Shown piece after piece: positions 50,255 through 59,223 of a DNA stretch of 64,000 nucleotides (the first letter of the stretch is position 1; every line of letters starts with the position of its first letter). Made by a program: the position numbers and the translations under genes. The stretch spans positions 12,651-76,650 of the forward strand of contig CAZLRF010000024.1 of NCBI GenBank assembly GCA_964561785.1, written 5' to 3'. A model generated the notes under the pieces. It saw nothing but the letters and a program-made list of their open reading frames with translations, was not told the DNA's origin and did no database searches. The DNA comes from DATBSL01 sp964561785 (GTDB lineage: Bacteria; Acidobacteriota; Vicinamibacteria; Fen-336).

Positions 50255-52567
50255 TCACGGCGCCACCACCAACCGCCCCGGGGCGGGCGGGGCCGGCCGC
50301 TCGCTGGCCCCGGCCCGGCCGAGGGCGATCGACTCGATCGCGACCGTCCCCGAGCCCGCCCTGACGCCCTTCATCGTCACCGCCACCACCGCGCCCGAGC
50401 CCGACGCCCCCGAAGAGCGCGCGAAGCGCACGCGCGCCCGGCCGGGTTGGTCGATCGACCGCTCGGCCTGGACCGGGCTGCCGTCGAGCGTGAGAAGCGA
50501 CCCCGCGGCCACGTCCGTGACCTCCGCGAGGCCGGGGTCCCACACGAGGGTCAGCTCCACCGACACGAGGTCGCGCGCCCCGACCAGGACGATCGCGAGC
50601 CCGCCGGGCTGGCCGACCCGCAGCGCCACCTCCGGCGGGCTGAACAGGACGCTCACGGGGCGCGCGTCCGGGGCCGGCGCGGGAGGCGTCGGCTCCGCCG
50701 TCCCCGGCGGGACCTCCGGGGCGGCCCCCGGCGAAGGCGCGCCCGGGGGGCCGGGGGTCGTCGCGCCCGGGACGGGCGGGCTCGGCGTGGCCGGAGTCGC
50801 TGGGGGAGGCTCCTCCCCGAACAGCGGCGGCCGCGCGCCCTCGACCCTCGGCACCTCCTGGGTGCCCACCCGCACCGGCGCGAGGTCCTCCTCGGTCACC
50901 TTGGGCGCCCGGACGACCCGCGGCGTGATCGAGATGAGCACCTCCGACTCGTCCACCGACTTCGTCCGGTTCCCGAAGAGCTTGCCGATGATCGGGATGC
51001 TGTTCATTCCGATCGCCCCTGCGAAGCTCGTCGCGTCGCGGCCCTGGAGGAGTCCGCCGATGAGGCCGGTCTCGCCGTCTCGCAGCCTCAGTACCCCGGT
51101 GACGTTGCGGCTGAAGAACGTCGGGACCAGGATCGGGTTGCTCTCGCTGCCCACGTTGCGGTCGTCGCCGAGCAGGCTGAACTCGGCCGCGAGCTCGAGC
51201 GTCACGTCGCCGCTCGCCGCCACCCGCGGCGTCAGGGCAAGGTTCACGCCCACGTTCTTGTAGGTGAAGCTGGTGGCGGGAAAGTACCCTCCCTGGGTGC
51301 CCCCGCCGGTCAGGCCGACGGTGAAGCTCGTCTGGGGGATGGGCACCTCGGTGCCGATCTTGAGCTCGGCCTTCTTCCCCTCCGCCGCCCGCAGCCGCGG
51401 CGCGGCGAGAATCCGCACCGTCGACTCGTTCTGGAGGAAGCGGGCGAAGATCGACGCCGGGATGCTGACGATCCAGTCCGCCTGGTTGAGCGAGGAGAGG
51501 AACGGCGCCCGGATGTTGAGGAGGCCGCCCGAGACCTCTCCCGATGCGCCCGTCGGCGACAGGGTCAGGCCCGCGGTGTAGTTGGACAGGTCGATCCCCC
51601 AGCGCTTGAGGTTGTTGCGGTTCACCTCGAGGATCTGGACCTCGACCACGACCTCGCCGCGGGCCTTGTCGTTCGCGTCGATGATGCGCTCCGCCATCGC
51701 CACCTGGTCGACGGTGCCGAGCACGGTGATCGCCCCCAGGCTCGGGTTTCCGGCCACGGTCGTGACCTTGGCGAGCGTCTTGACGAGGTTGACGGTGTCG
51801 TTGATCTCCGCGTTCTGCACGTAGAACGTGCGCAGCAGCAGCTCGTCGTAGGCCACGCGCTTCTGCCGGGACTCGGGGACCACGATGATCGTGTTCTGGT
51901 CCAAGACCTTGTAGAAAAGACGGTTGACGAACGTCAGCCGCTCGAGCGCCTCCTGGAACGTGACGCCGGTCAAGTTGACCGAGGCCTTCTTGTCCCGGAA
52001 GCCCTCGTCGAAGAGGACGTTGACCCCGGCGATCCGCCCGAGGCTCTCGAAGATCTTCTGGAGCGAGGCGTCCTCGAAGCGCATCGAGATCGGGACGGGG
52101 CTGCGCGGCGAGAGCACCGGCACCGGCGTCCGGGCCGCGGCCTGGGCACGCGCCTTGCGGGCCTCGAAGTCCTCGCGCTCCTGGCGCTCGGCGTCGCGCT
52201 TGCGGATCCTCTGGCGCACCAGGGCGAGGTCGTCGGCCGCCGAGCGGTTCGCGGGATCGTAGTTGGCGGCGATCTGGAGCTCCTCCGCCGCCCGCTCGAG
52301 GTCGCTCGCCGCGAGGTGCTTCCTGGCCTCGTCGTAGTGGAGCCGGCTCGCCTGGATCCGCGCGTTCTCGAGGGAGATCTTGTAGCGGATGTTCTTGGGG
52401 TCCTTCTCGAGGGCCCGGGTGAAACGCGCCACCGCGAGGTCCCAGTCGCCCTTGTCGCCTGCGTCCTGGCCCTGCCGGTGGGCCCACTGGGCGGCGCAGC
52501 CCGCGGTCGCCGCGACGAGGAGAAGGGCGGCGACGAGCCGCGGAGTCGCTTGGAGTCTCGTGTCCAT
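50255..52567 (-). CDS. Secretin lipoprotein with C-terminal cohesin-like domain (copy 2)
   Basis: 770 aa. Lipoprotein signal with Cys24 (AATAGCAAQ). TPR-like repeats (about 35-120) and a charged helix (KRDAERQEREDFEARKARAQ) come first, then an STN-type domain (MRFEDASLQKIFESLGRIAG), an N1 domain (LRTFYVQNAEINDTVNLVKT) and the secretin barrel (APRLRAAEGKKAELKIGTEV, FTYKNVGVNLALTPRVAA, LRLRDGETGLIGGLL). A proline-rich linker leads to about 125 residues with a cohesin-like beta fold (VALRVGQPGGLAIVLVGARD, VSVELTLVWDPGLAEVTDV). It forms the outer-membrane gate of the operon. ATG 52567 is chosen for the GAGG upstream. Confidence 0.88.
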   Translation of the reverse strand: MDTRLQATPRLVAALLLVAATAGCAAQWAHRQGQDAGDKGDWDLAVARFTRALEKDPKNIRYKISLENARIQASRLHYDEARKHLAASDLERAAEELQIAANYDPANRSAADDLALVRQRIRKRDAERQEREDFEARKARAQAAARTPVPVLSPRSPVPISMRFEDASLQKIFESLGRIAGVNVLFDEGFRDKKASVNLTGVTFQEALERLTFVNRLFYKVLDQNTIIVVPESRQKRVAYDELLLRTFYVQNAEINDTVNLVKTLAKVTTVAGNPSLGAITVLGTVDQVAMAERIIDANDKARGEVVVEVQILEVNRNNLKRWGIDLSNYTAGLTLSPTGASGEVSGGLLNIRAPFLSSLNQADWIVSIPASIFARFLQNESTVRILAAPRLRAAEGKKAELKIGTEVPIPQTSFTVGLTGGGTQGGYFPATSFTYKNVGVNLALTPRVAASGDVTLELAAEFSLLGDDRNVGSESNPILVPTFFSRNVTGVLRLRDGETGLIGGLLQGRDATSFAGAIGMNSIPIIGKLFGNRTKSVDESEVLISITPRVVRAPKVTEEDLAPVRVGTQEVPRVEGARPPLFGEEPPPATPATPSPPVPGATTPGPPGAPSPGAAPEVPPGTAEPTPPAPAPDARPVSVLFSPPEVALRVGQPGGLAIVLVGARDLVSVELTLVWDPGLAEVTDVAAGSLLTLDGSPVQAERSIDQPGRARVRFARSSGASGSGAVVAVTMKGVRAGSGTVAIESIALGRAGASERPAPPAPGRLVVAP

Positions 52568-52577
52568 CCTCACCGCC

Positions 52578-52985
52578 TCACCACTCGCTGTACGGCGTGC
52601 CCGAGAGCGAGAGCTGCTCGGAGCTGCTCTTGACGTCGTAGACCCCCGGCGGCTCCGCCGGGCGGTCGGGGTCGGGCTCGGCGTAGACGGGCGTCCAGTC
52701 GGCCGAGCGCGTCATCGGGTCCTCGGGCAGCTTGCGGAGGTACCCCTCCTCGACCAGCGCCTCGAGCGAGGAGGGGTACTGGCCCTTGTCGAGGTAGTAC
52801 TGGTCGATGAGGTCGCGCAGGCGGAACAGGTTTTCCTTGAGGACGGCCTCGCGCGACTGGATGATCGCCACCCGGTAGTTGGGCAGGGCGATCGCGGCGA
52901 GAATGGCCACGAGCGCCACCACCGTGATCAGCTCGATCAGGGTGAAGCCGCGCGTGCGCTCACCAGGTGTTGTAGTTCGTGCCAT
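52578..52985 (-). CDS. GspG-like pseudopilin (copy 2)
   Basis: 135 aa. Classic prepilin cleavage motif RGFTLIELITVVALVAILAA with Glu at +5, cut after Gly and methylated at Phe. The rest has QYYLDKGQYPSSLEALVEEG and LPEDPMTRSADWTPVY, the GspG-type loop. It polymerises into the periplasmic pseudopilus. ATG 52985 overlaps the end of the neighbouring pseudopilin gene by 26 bases. It and its two paralogues share the DPMT loop. Confidence 0.9.
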   Translation of the reverse strand: MARTTTPGERTRGFTLIELITVVALVAILAAIALPNYRVAIIQSREAVLKENLFRLRDLIDQYYLDKGQYPSSLEALVEEGYLRKLPEDPMTRSADWTPVYAEPDPDRPAEPPGVYDVKSSSEQLSLSGTPYSEW

Positions 52986-53427
52986 CGAGCCCCTTCGCCG
53001 TGCTCTTCGAGTAGACGTCCCAGACGTTCTCCCCGCACCAGGACGTGCTGTCCGGGTCGTCCTGGTAGCAGCGCTTCCCCCAGTCCGCCTCGCCGGTCAT
53101 GGGGTCGACCGGGATCCGGCGCAGGAACTTGAGCTTGCGGTCCACCGTGCCCACCCGGTTGACGCCCTTCACGAGCGTCTCGAGGTCGGGGGGGTAGCCC
53201 TCCGACCCGAGCTTCACGTCCGTGCCCCCGATCAGCCCCTGGTCGACCGCCTGCTTGTAGAGGTCGATCTTCTGGCGCATCTCGCGCAGGGCCCGCCGCA
53301 GCTCGATCTCACGCTGCCGCTGCACCGCCACCTTGCCCATGGGCAGGATCGCCGAGGCGAGGATCAGCATGATCGTGGCGGTGGCCACGAGCTCGAGGTA
53401 GGTGACCCCCCGCTCACGAGCGGCCAC
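52960..53427 (-). CDS. GspG-like pseudopilin (copy 1)
   Basis: 155 aa. Short leader ending RERG, then VTYLELVATATIMLILASAI with Glu at +5. The body contains a charged amphipathic helix (REIELRRALREMRQKIDLYK), YPPDLETLVKGV and IPVDPMTGEADWGKRCYQDD. Two Cys near the end (KRCYQDDPDSTSWCG) could make a disulfide. GTG start overlaps the PilO stop region by 14 bases. It forms the pseudopilus with its neighbour. Confidence 0.88.
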   Translation of the reverse strand: MAARERGVTYLELVATATIMLILASAILPMGKVAVQRQREIELRRALREMRQKIDLYKQAVDQGLIGGTDVKLGSEGYPPDLETLVKGVNRVGTVDRKLKFLRRIPVDPMTGEADWGKRCYQDDPDSTSWCGENVWDVYSKSTAKGLDGTNYNTW

Positions 53428-53989
53428 GGGGCTTCTCCTCCCGCGCGCGGCGGAGGTAGGTGCCGATCTGGACCTGGAGCGTCGCCGTCTCCTCGGGGTC
53501 GCCGCGCAGGGCCACCCGGTCGATCGTCAGGAAGCGCGCCGAGCGCTCGACGCCGGAGAGGAAGCCCACGAGCTGCGAGTAGGAGCCCTGGAGGGGCACG
53601 GTCACCGTCACCCTCTCGAGGGGGGCTCCCTCGAGCGGCTCGCGCTTGAGCTGCCGGCCCCCGGGCCGCAGGCCGGGAGCGCGAGCGAGCGCCTCGATCG
53701 CCTCGAGCGTCGACAGGAGGTCGGTCTTCTCCTCCCCGGCGAGCGTCTCGTAGAAGCGTCTCGCGTCCTCCGCGTTCTTTCGGATGGCGTCCGCCCGCGC
53801 GCGCAGCGCCGCCACCTCCCCCCGCAGCCGCTCGACCTCCCGCTCCGCCGCCGTGGCCCGGGCCGCCGCGTTTCTCTGCCGCCACGCCCTCGGCCCCGTC
53901 CACGCGGCGAGCACGAGCGCGTTGAGGCCGGCGAGCGCCAGGAACGCGGGCAGCAGCCGCGCGCGCCAGAAGGGCCGGCGGCCGCTCAC
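53414..53989 (-). CDS. pilO: PilO-like inner-membrane alignment protein
   Basis: 191 aa, GTG start overlapping the PilN stop (GTGA). One N-terminal membrane helix (about 10-30, LLPAFLALAGLNALVLAAW), a coiled coil (TAAEREVERLRGEVAALRAR) and a ferredoxin-like C-terminal domain with VTVTVPLQGSYSQLVGFLSG and ETATLQVQIGTYLR. PilO pairs with PilN in the periplasm and links the inner-membrane platform to the secretin. No PilP gene is present next to it. Confidence 0.83.
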   Translation of the reverse strand: MSGRRPFWRARLLPAFLALAGLNALVLAAWTGPRAWRQRNAAARATAAEREVERLRGEVAALRARADAIRKNAEDARRFYETLAGEEKTDLLSTLEAIEALARAPGLRPGGRQLKREPLEGAPLERVTVTVPLQGSYSQLVGFLSGVERSARFLTIDRVALRGDPEETATLQVQIGTYLRRAREEKPRGRS

Positions 53990-54555
53990 GGCTTCGCTCC
54001 CGCCGGGGCGGCCTTCGGCGCGTACCGGACCCTGGACGAGATGTCGACGCCCTCCCGACTCTCCGACCAGCCCTCGAGAAAGGCCCCCTCGAAGTCGGGG
54101 CTCGCCTGGAGGGCCTGGAGCAGGGCGAGCGCGTCGGCCGAGGAACGGCCCACGGCGACGAGGGCCAGGGTCATCCCCTGCTCGGCAGGGGCGGGGGCGA
54201 CCGACACGAGGCGAACCCCGGGCGGGATCGTCCGCTCGAGCGAGGCGAAGAGCCCCGTCCACGAGAACGCGCGCAGGTCGACGAGGGCCTGGAGCGTCGC
54301 CCACTCCTCGATCGACTCCGGGGGCGCGGCGAGGCGGGCGAGCTCCGCGCTCTCGGCGCGCAGGGCCGCGACCTCGGCCTCGAGGGCCCGCACCCGGCCA
54401 AGGACGTCGCCCGCGCGGCCGGGGAGCAGGTCGCGGGCCAGGAGGGCGTGGCGCGCGGTCGCTCCCACGAGGACGAGGCAGCCCGCGGCGAGGGCGAGCG
54501 TGGGCAGCCGCTCGTTCCGGAAGGGCCGGAGGGCCAGGTTGAGGGGCCCGCTCAC
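53986..54555 (-). CDS. pilN: PilN-like inner-membrane protein
   Basis: 189 aa, GTG start overlapping the PilM stop (GTGA). The N-terminus GPLNLALRPFRNERLP is the PilN cytoplasmic tail that docks into PilM (LNLALRPF corresponds to the INLLP-type motif). A membrane helix (TLALAAGCLVLVGATA), a coiled coil and a small alpha-beta domain (TIPPGVRLVSVAPAPAEQGM) follow. It forms heterodimers with PilO. Confidence 0.83.
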   Translation of the reverse strand: MSGPLNLALRPFRNERLPTLALAAGCLVLVGATARHALLARDLLPGRAGDVLGRVRALEAEVAALRAESAELARLAAPPESIEEWATLQALVDLRAFSWTGLFASLERTIPPGVRLVSVAPAPAEQGMTLALVAVGRSSADALALLQALQASPDFEGAFLEGWSESREGVDISSRVRYAPKAAPAGAKP

Positions 54556-55496
54556 GCCGCCCTCCGCAGCACGCAGGCCGCCGCCCCCGCCACCGCCTGC
54601 GCGTCGTCGCCGTGCTCGGCGATCCCCAGAGCGGCCCACGGCGTGAGGAGGCGCGGCTCGAGGTCGAGGGCGCGGGCGAGCACGGCGACGGCCTGCGCCG
54701 AAGGCGTCGCAGCCGAGCGCACGAACGCCTCCGCGAGCCCTGCCCCGCCCAGCCGGTCGCGGAGGAACTGCAGCGTCCCCGCCGCCTGCCGCGCGACCGC
54801 CTCGGGGCTCCCCTCGCCGGGAAGCGTGCGCAGGAGCAGCGGGTGCTCGGCGCGGGTCAGGACGAACGACACGTAGTCCTCGTCCCAGTTCACCAGGAGC
54901 CGGTCCCCGGCCGGGGGCGGCGGGAGGGCCGAGAGGAGGGCGAGGCTCGCCGGCTCCACGAGCCCCGGCTCGAGCCCCAGCCCCTCGAGGGCCTCCTCGT
55001 AGCCCCGCACGACCTCCTCCGGGGCGACCGCCACCAGCACCTGGCCGCGCCCGGCGGGCGCGTGGGCGAGGCGCGCCCCGCGCACGTCGAACGGGAGCGC
55101 CTTGTGCAGCCGGAAGCGGATCGCCTCCTCCGCGTCGCGGCCGCGGCCCTCGGACGGCACGAGGGCGAGGCGCACCGCGGGGTCGGGCAGGACGAGCGAG
55201 ATCGGGCCCCCCGCGAGGGCGCCCACCCGCTCGAGGACGGCGCGCGCGGCCGCGCGGAACGCCCCGGCGTCGATCACGTTCGGCCGGGTGAGCGAGACGG
55301 CGAGCGCCCCCGGGGGCAGGGCGACCGTCCCCGCCGCGGCGAGGGAGAGCCGTCCGCCCTCGCGCGCGAGGCGCACCGCGGCGAGCACGCCGGGCCGCAC
55401 CTCGAGGGCGACGAGGGGCAGCGGGGGCAGGACGAGGGCGCGGGAGAGCCAGCGCAGCGCGGGCCGCAGCGCCCCGCCGAGGCCGGGGGCGCTCAC
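54552..55496 (-). CDS. pilM: PilM-like actin-fold protein
   Basis: 314 aa, GTG start overlapping the ATPase stop (GTGA). Opening LPPLPLVALEVRPGVLAAVR and segments AVRLALVPSEGRGRDAEEAI, FRLHKALPFDVRGARLAHAP, and LVNWDEDYVSFVLTRAEHPL match the PilM/GspL cytoplasmic domain. It is a cytosolic ring component bound to PilN. Unlike GspL it is separate from the membrane segment, which is the type IV pilus arrangement. The first 25 residues are an extension before the actin fold. Confidence 0.82.
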   Translation of the reverse strand: MSAPGLGGALRPALRWLSRALVLPPLPLVALEVRPGVLAAVRLAREGGRLSLAAAGTVALPPGALAVSLTRPNVIDAGAFRAAARAVLERVGALAGGPISLVLPDPAVRLALVPSEGRGRDAEEAIRFRLHKALPFDVRGARLAHAPAGRGQVLVAVAPEEVVRGYEEALEGLGLEPGLVEPASLALLSALPPPPAGDRLLVNWDEDYVSFVLTRAEHPLLLRTLPGEGSPEAVARQAAGTLQFLRDRLGGAGLAEAFVRSAATPSAQAVAVLARALDLEPRLLTPWAALGIAEHGDDAQAVAGAAACVLRRAA

Positions 55497-57142
55497 GCCA
55501 CCTCCACGAAGGTCACCTTGTTGATCTCCTGGAGCGTCGTCTTCCCCCCGAGCGCCTTGTTCACCGCCGACTCGCGCAGGAAGATCATGCCCTCCTCGCG
55601 CGCCGCGCGCTTGATGTCGGCGCTCGAGCGGCGGGCGAGGATGAGCTCGCGGATGCCGTCGGTCACGTCGAGCAGCTCGCAGATCGCGGTGCGGCCCTTG
55701 TAGCCGGTGCCCCCGCACTCGATGCAGCCCGCCCCCTCGTAGAACGGCACGTCGGCGTACTGCGCGGGGTCGAGCCCCGACTCCACGAGCAGCTCCCGCG
55801 ACGCGCGCACCTCGCGCTTGCAGTGAGCGCAGATCGTCCGCACGAGCCGCTGGGCCTGCACGCAGTTGAGGGCGGAGACGAAGTTGTACGGCTCGATCCT
55901 CATGTTGAGGAAACGGCCGAGCACGTCGATGACGTTGTTGGCGTGGACGGTCGTGAACACGAGGTGCCCGGTGAGGGCCGACTGGATGGCGATGTCGGCC
56001 GTCTCCGGGTCGCGGATCTCCCCCACCATGACCTTGTCCGGGTCGTGGCGCAGGATCGAGCGCAGCCCGCGGGCGAAGGTGAGCCCCTTCTTCTCGTTGA
56101 CCGGGATCTGGGTGATGCCCTTGAGCTGGTACTCGACCGGGTCCTCGATCGTGATGATCTTGTCCTCCTCGGTCTTGATCTCGGAGAGGGCGGCGTACAG
56201 CGTCGTCGTCTTGCCCGAGCCGGTCGGCCCGGTGACGAGCACCATGCCGTAGGGCTCCCGGATGAAGCGCCGGAAGCGCGAGAGCTCCTTGTCGTCGAAG
56301 CCGAGCACGTCGAGCCGCAGCGAGGCGAACTGCTTCGAGAGGCTCTCCTTGTCGAGGATGCGGATGACCGCGTCCTCCCCGTGAACGGACGGCATGATCG
56401 AGACGCGAAAGTCGATCGAGCGGCCGCCGAGCTTCACCCGGAAGCGGCCGTCCTGGGGCACCCGCTTCTCCGCGATGTCGAGCTCGGACATGACCTTGAT
56501 GCGGCTGATGATCGTGGCGTGGTGCTCCTTGGCGATCGGCTTCATCGCCGGCTGGAGCACGCCGTCGATGCGGTACTTGATCACCACCTCGTTGTCGCGG
56601 GTCTCGATGTGGATGTCGGAGGCCCGGCGGTTGAGCGCGTCGAACACCGTCGAGTCGACGAGGCGGATGATCGGCGACTGGTCGGCCTGGATCTTGTCGA
56701 TCGAGAGGACCTCGTCGCCGTTGTCGTCGTCGCGCAGGATCTGGATCTTGAACGACTCGGACGCCTGCTCGAGGACCCGCTGGGTGCCCTGGCTGCGCTT
56801 GAGCGCCTCCTGGATCGCGGAGGGCGTGCCGACCGCGGGCTGGACCGGGGTCTGGAGGACCGTGCTGAGCTCGTCGACCACCGGGATGTCGGTGGGATCG
56901 GCCATGACGAGGACGAGCCGCCCGCCCTCCCGCCGGTAGGGCAGGAAGTTGTAGCGGAACATCAGCTCGACCGGGACCGACTTGAGGATGTCGGGGTCGG
57001 GGGCGTAGGAGGCCACGTCCACGTACTCGAGCCCGTAGCGCTCGGCCGTTCTCCGCGCCCCCTCCTCCTCGGTCGAGGACGAGAGCGCGCGGGCCGCCTC
57101 CTCCGTGGCCGCGAGGGCCCGCGCCGCGTCGGTGGCGCTCAC
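55493..57142 (-). CDS. gspE: GspE/PilB-type assembly ATPase (second copy)
   Basis: 549 aa, GTG start overlapping the GspF stop (GTGA). N-terminal MshEN domain (about 25-170), then the ATPase: Walker A GPTGSGKTTT near residue 305, IEDPVEYQLKGITQIPVNEK, HDPDKVMVGEIRDPETADIA (Walker B) and TGHLVFTTVHANN. Zinc cysteines CAHC and CIECGGTGYKGR. Compared with the copy at 21.3-23.6 kb it lacks the GAF domain. It drives pseudopilus assembly in the same operon. Confidence 0.92.
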   Translation of the reverse strand: MSATDAARALAATEEAARALSSSTEEEGARRTAERYGLEYVDVASYAPDPDILKSVPVELMFRYNFLPYRREGGRLVLVMADPTDIPVVDELSTVLQTPVQPAVGTPSAIQEALKRSQGTQRVLEQASESFKIQILRDDDNGDEVLSIDKIQADQSPIIRLVDSTVFDALNRRASDIHIETRDNEVVIKYRIDGVLQPAMKPIAKEHHATIISRIKVMSELDIAEKRVPQDGRFRVKLGGRSIDFRVSIMPSVHGEDAVIRILDKESLSKQFASLRLDVLGFDDKELSRFRRFIREPYGMVLVTGPTGSGKTTTLYAALSEIKTEEDKIITIEDPVEYQLKGITQIPVNEKKGLTFARGLRSILRHDPDKVMVGEIRDPETADIAIQSALTGHLVFTTVHANNVIDVLGRFLNMRIEPYNFVSALNCVQAQRLVRTICAHCKREVRASRELLVESGLDPAQYADVPFYEGAGCIECGGTGYKGRTAICELLDVTDGIRELILARRSSADIKRAAREEGMIFLRESAVNKALGGKTTLQEINKVTFVEVA

Positions 57143-58350
57143 CGGACCCCTCCCTGGACGGCCGAGATCGCCTGGAACATGGGCAGGTAGAAGGCGAGGA
57201 GCATCGCGGCCACGATGACCGCCATGAGGACGAGGAGCACGGGCTCGACCAGCGAGAGCACGGTCGCCATCCGGGTGTCGAGCTCCTCGTCGTAGAACTC
57301 CGCGATCGCGTTCAGCATGTCGCCGAGGGCGCCCGTCTGCTCGCCGACCTTGACCATCTCGAGGGGCAGCGCCTCGAGCATCCCGGTCGACTCGAGGGCG
57401 GTGGTGAGGCTCGCCCCCTCGCGGATCCGGCCCGTCGCCCCTCCCACCGCCTGGGCCATCGCCCGGTTGCCGATCGAGGCCGCGGCCACCTCGAGCGCGT
57501 TGAGCAGCGGCAGCCCCCCCCCGAGGAGCGTCGAGAGCGTGCGCGCGAGCTGGCTCGTCGCGTACATCCTCATGAGGCCGCCGAAGTACGGCAGCCGCAG
57601 GAGGCCCCGGTCGAGGGCCACCCCCGAGCCCTCCCGCCGGTACCAGGACACGACCGACAGCACGAGCGCGCCGAGCGCGAGCACGATCCAGAGCAGGTTG
57701 GCCCGGACCGCGGTGGCGAGGCCCAGAAGGAGCCGGGTCGCGAGGGGCAGCTCGGCCCCGAGGCCCTCGTAGAAGCTGCGGAACTGGGGGATGACCCAGA
57801 CGAGGAGGACGGCCACGAGCGCGGCCATCATCGTGAGCAGCACGATCGGGTAGACGGAGGCCGAGACCGCCTTCTTCTTGAGGGTCTGGTTGAGGCGCAG
57901 GTGCGCGGAGAAGCGCCGCAGGACCTGGTCGAGGTTGCCCGAGCGCTCGCCCGCGACCAGGCTCGCCGCGAAGATCGGGGGGTAGAGGTCCCCCTCCTGC
58001 CGGAACGCGTCGGAGAGGGCGATGCCGGACTTCACCTTCTCGCGGACGGCCGCCAGCGAGGCCCGGAACACCGGGTCCCTCTGCCGCTCGAGCATCACGT
58101 CGAGCGACTGGAAGAGGGGCAGCCCCGCCTTGAGGAGCGCCGCGAGCTCCTGGGAGAAGATCAGGAGGAGCGCGGGGTCGACCCGGCGACGCCGCAGTCG
58201 CAGCGCGGAGAGAGCGAGCCCCCGCCGGATCGACAGCAGGTAGAGCCCCTGCTGCTCGATCTCGGAGCGCAGGGACTTCTCGTCGGGCGCGGAGAAGCTG
58301 CGCTCGACGATCTCGCCCGACGGCGTTCCGACCCTGCACACCCACTCCAT
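57139..58350 (-). CDS. gspF: GspF/PilC-type inner-membrane platform protein
   Basis: 403 aa. Two T2SSF domains (about 65-190 and 270-395): FSQELAALLKAGLPLFQSLD, VAGERSGNLDQVLRRFSAHL, then YATSQLARTLSTLLGGGLPL and VKVGEQTGALGDMLNAIAEF, with membrane helices at about 165-190, 215-235 and 365-390. It is the polytopic base that couples the ATPase to pilin assembly. It is the first gene of the operon; GGGAGGG is upstream of ATG 58350, and a TGCTACAGT extended -10-like element lies just before that. Confidence 0.93.
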   Translation of the reverse strand: MEWVCRVGTPSGEIVERSFSAPDEKSLRSEIEQQGLYLLSIRRGLALSALRLRRRRVDPALLLIFSQELAALLKAGLPLFQSLDVMLERQRDPVFRASLAAVREKVKSGIALSDAFRQEGDLYPPIFAASLVAGERSGNLDQVLRRFSAHLRLNQTLKKKAVSASVYPIVLLTMMAALVAVLLVWVIPQFRSFYEGLGAELPLATRLLLGLATAVRANLLWIVLALGALVLSVVSWYRREGSGVALDRGLLRLPYFGGLMRMYATSQLARTLSTLLGGGLPLLNALEVAAASIGNRAMAQAVGGATGRIREGASLTTALESTGMLEALPLEMVKVGEQTGALGDMLNAIAEFYDEELDTRMATVLSLVEPVLLVLMAVIVAAMLLAFYLPMFQAISAVQGGVR

Positions 58351-58514
58351 CGCGGACGTTCCCTCCCGACTGTAGCAGCCGCCCCCTTATCCATCAAGTC
58401 ATGAAGGACTTAGGGGCCACCGAACGGCTCTCCTGGTCGTTCGGGTGCGCGCCTGGCCCGGGGGCGGTGGCTCGGCGAGAGAGGCCTTCGCCGACGGCCC
58501 GGCGCGAACCAGGC

Positions 58515-58538
58515 CGACCCGCGCTCACGCGCGGGTCG
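58515..58538 (-). terminator. Hairpin at the end of the two-component operon
   Basis: A 9-bp stem (CGACCCGCG / CGCGGGTCG) with a 6-base loop overlaps the response-regulator stop codon. There is no T-tract, so this is a weak terminator candidate. Confidence 0.35.
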
Positions 58539-59223
58539 TGTCGGGATCGATGAACTTGTACCCCATGCCGTGGATGGTCAGGATCCACCGCGGCTCCGAG
58601 CCGCTGTCGCCGATCTTGGCCCGCAGCTTGGCGATGTGGGTGTCCACGGTCCGGGTGGAGGGGTAGCTCTCGTAGCCCCAGACGTCCTCGAGGAGCTGGT
58701 CGCGGGTCACCGTGTCGCCCTTCCTCTCGATGAGGTAGCGCAGCAGCTCGAACTCCCGGGGGCTGAGGTCGAGCGCCTGGCCGCCCTTCGTGGCCTTGTA
58801 GGCCTCGAAGTCGAGGTCGAGGTCCGAGAAGGCGTACCTCGCGAGCCTCTTCGCCTTGCCCTCGGTCCGGCGCAGCACCGCCCGGACCCGCGCCAGCAGC
58901 TCCCGGATCGAGAAGGGCTTCGTGACGTAGTCGTCCGCCCCCAGCTCGAGGCCCACCACCTTGTCGATCTCCTGGCCCCGGGCGGTGAGCATCAGGATCG
59001 GCCCCTCGTAGCCCTCGCCGCGCAGGGTCTTGCAGACCTCGAGCCCCGAGAGCTTGGGGAGCATCACGTCGAGCACGAGGAGGTCGGGCTTCATGGCCCT
59101 CGCCTTCTCGAGACCCGCCTGCCCGTCGACGGCGGTCTCCACCTGGTACCCCTCGAACTCGAAGTTGTCCTTGAGGCCGAGGACCATGTCCGGCTCGTCT
59201 TCCACGATCAGGATCTTGCTCAT
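58525..59223 (-). CDS. OmpR/PhoB-family response regulator
   Basis: 232 aa. Receiver domain (about 3-118) with acidic pocket EDE at 8-10, phospho-accepting Asp52 (LLVLDVMLP), and Lys102 (DDYVTKPFS). The C-terminal winged helix (about 130-225) has LDLSPREFELLRYLIERKGD, LLEDVWGYESYPSTRTVD and HGMGYKFIDPD. It binds DNA on phosphorylation. The ATG overlaps the kinase stop, so kinase and regulator are one unit. It lies downstream of the kinase and next to the secretion operon, which may be a target, but no sites are evident. Confidence 0.94.
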   Translation of the reverse strand: MSKILIVEDEPDMVLGLKDNFEFEGYQVETAVDGQAGLEKARAMKPDLLVLDVMLPKLSGLEVCKTLRGEGYEGPILMLTARGQEIDKVVGLELGADDYVTKPFSIRELLARVRAVLRRTEGKAKRLARYAFSDLDLDFEAYKATKGGQALDLSPREFELLRYLIERKGDTVTRDQLLEDVWGYESYPSTRTVDTHIAKLRAKIGDSGSEPRWILTIHGMGYKFIDPDTTRA

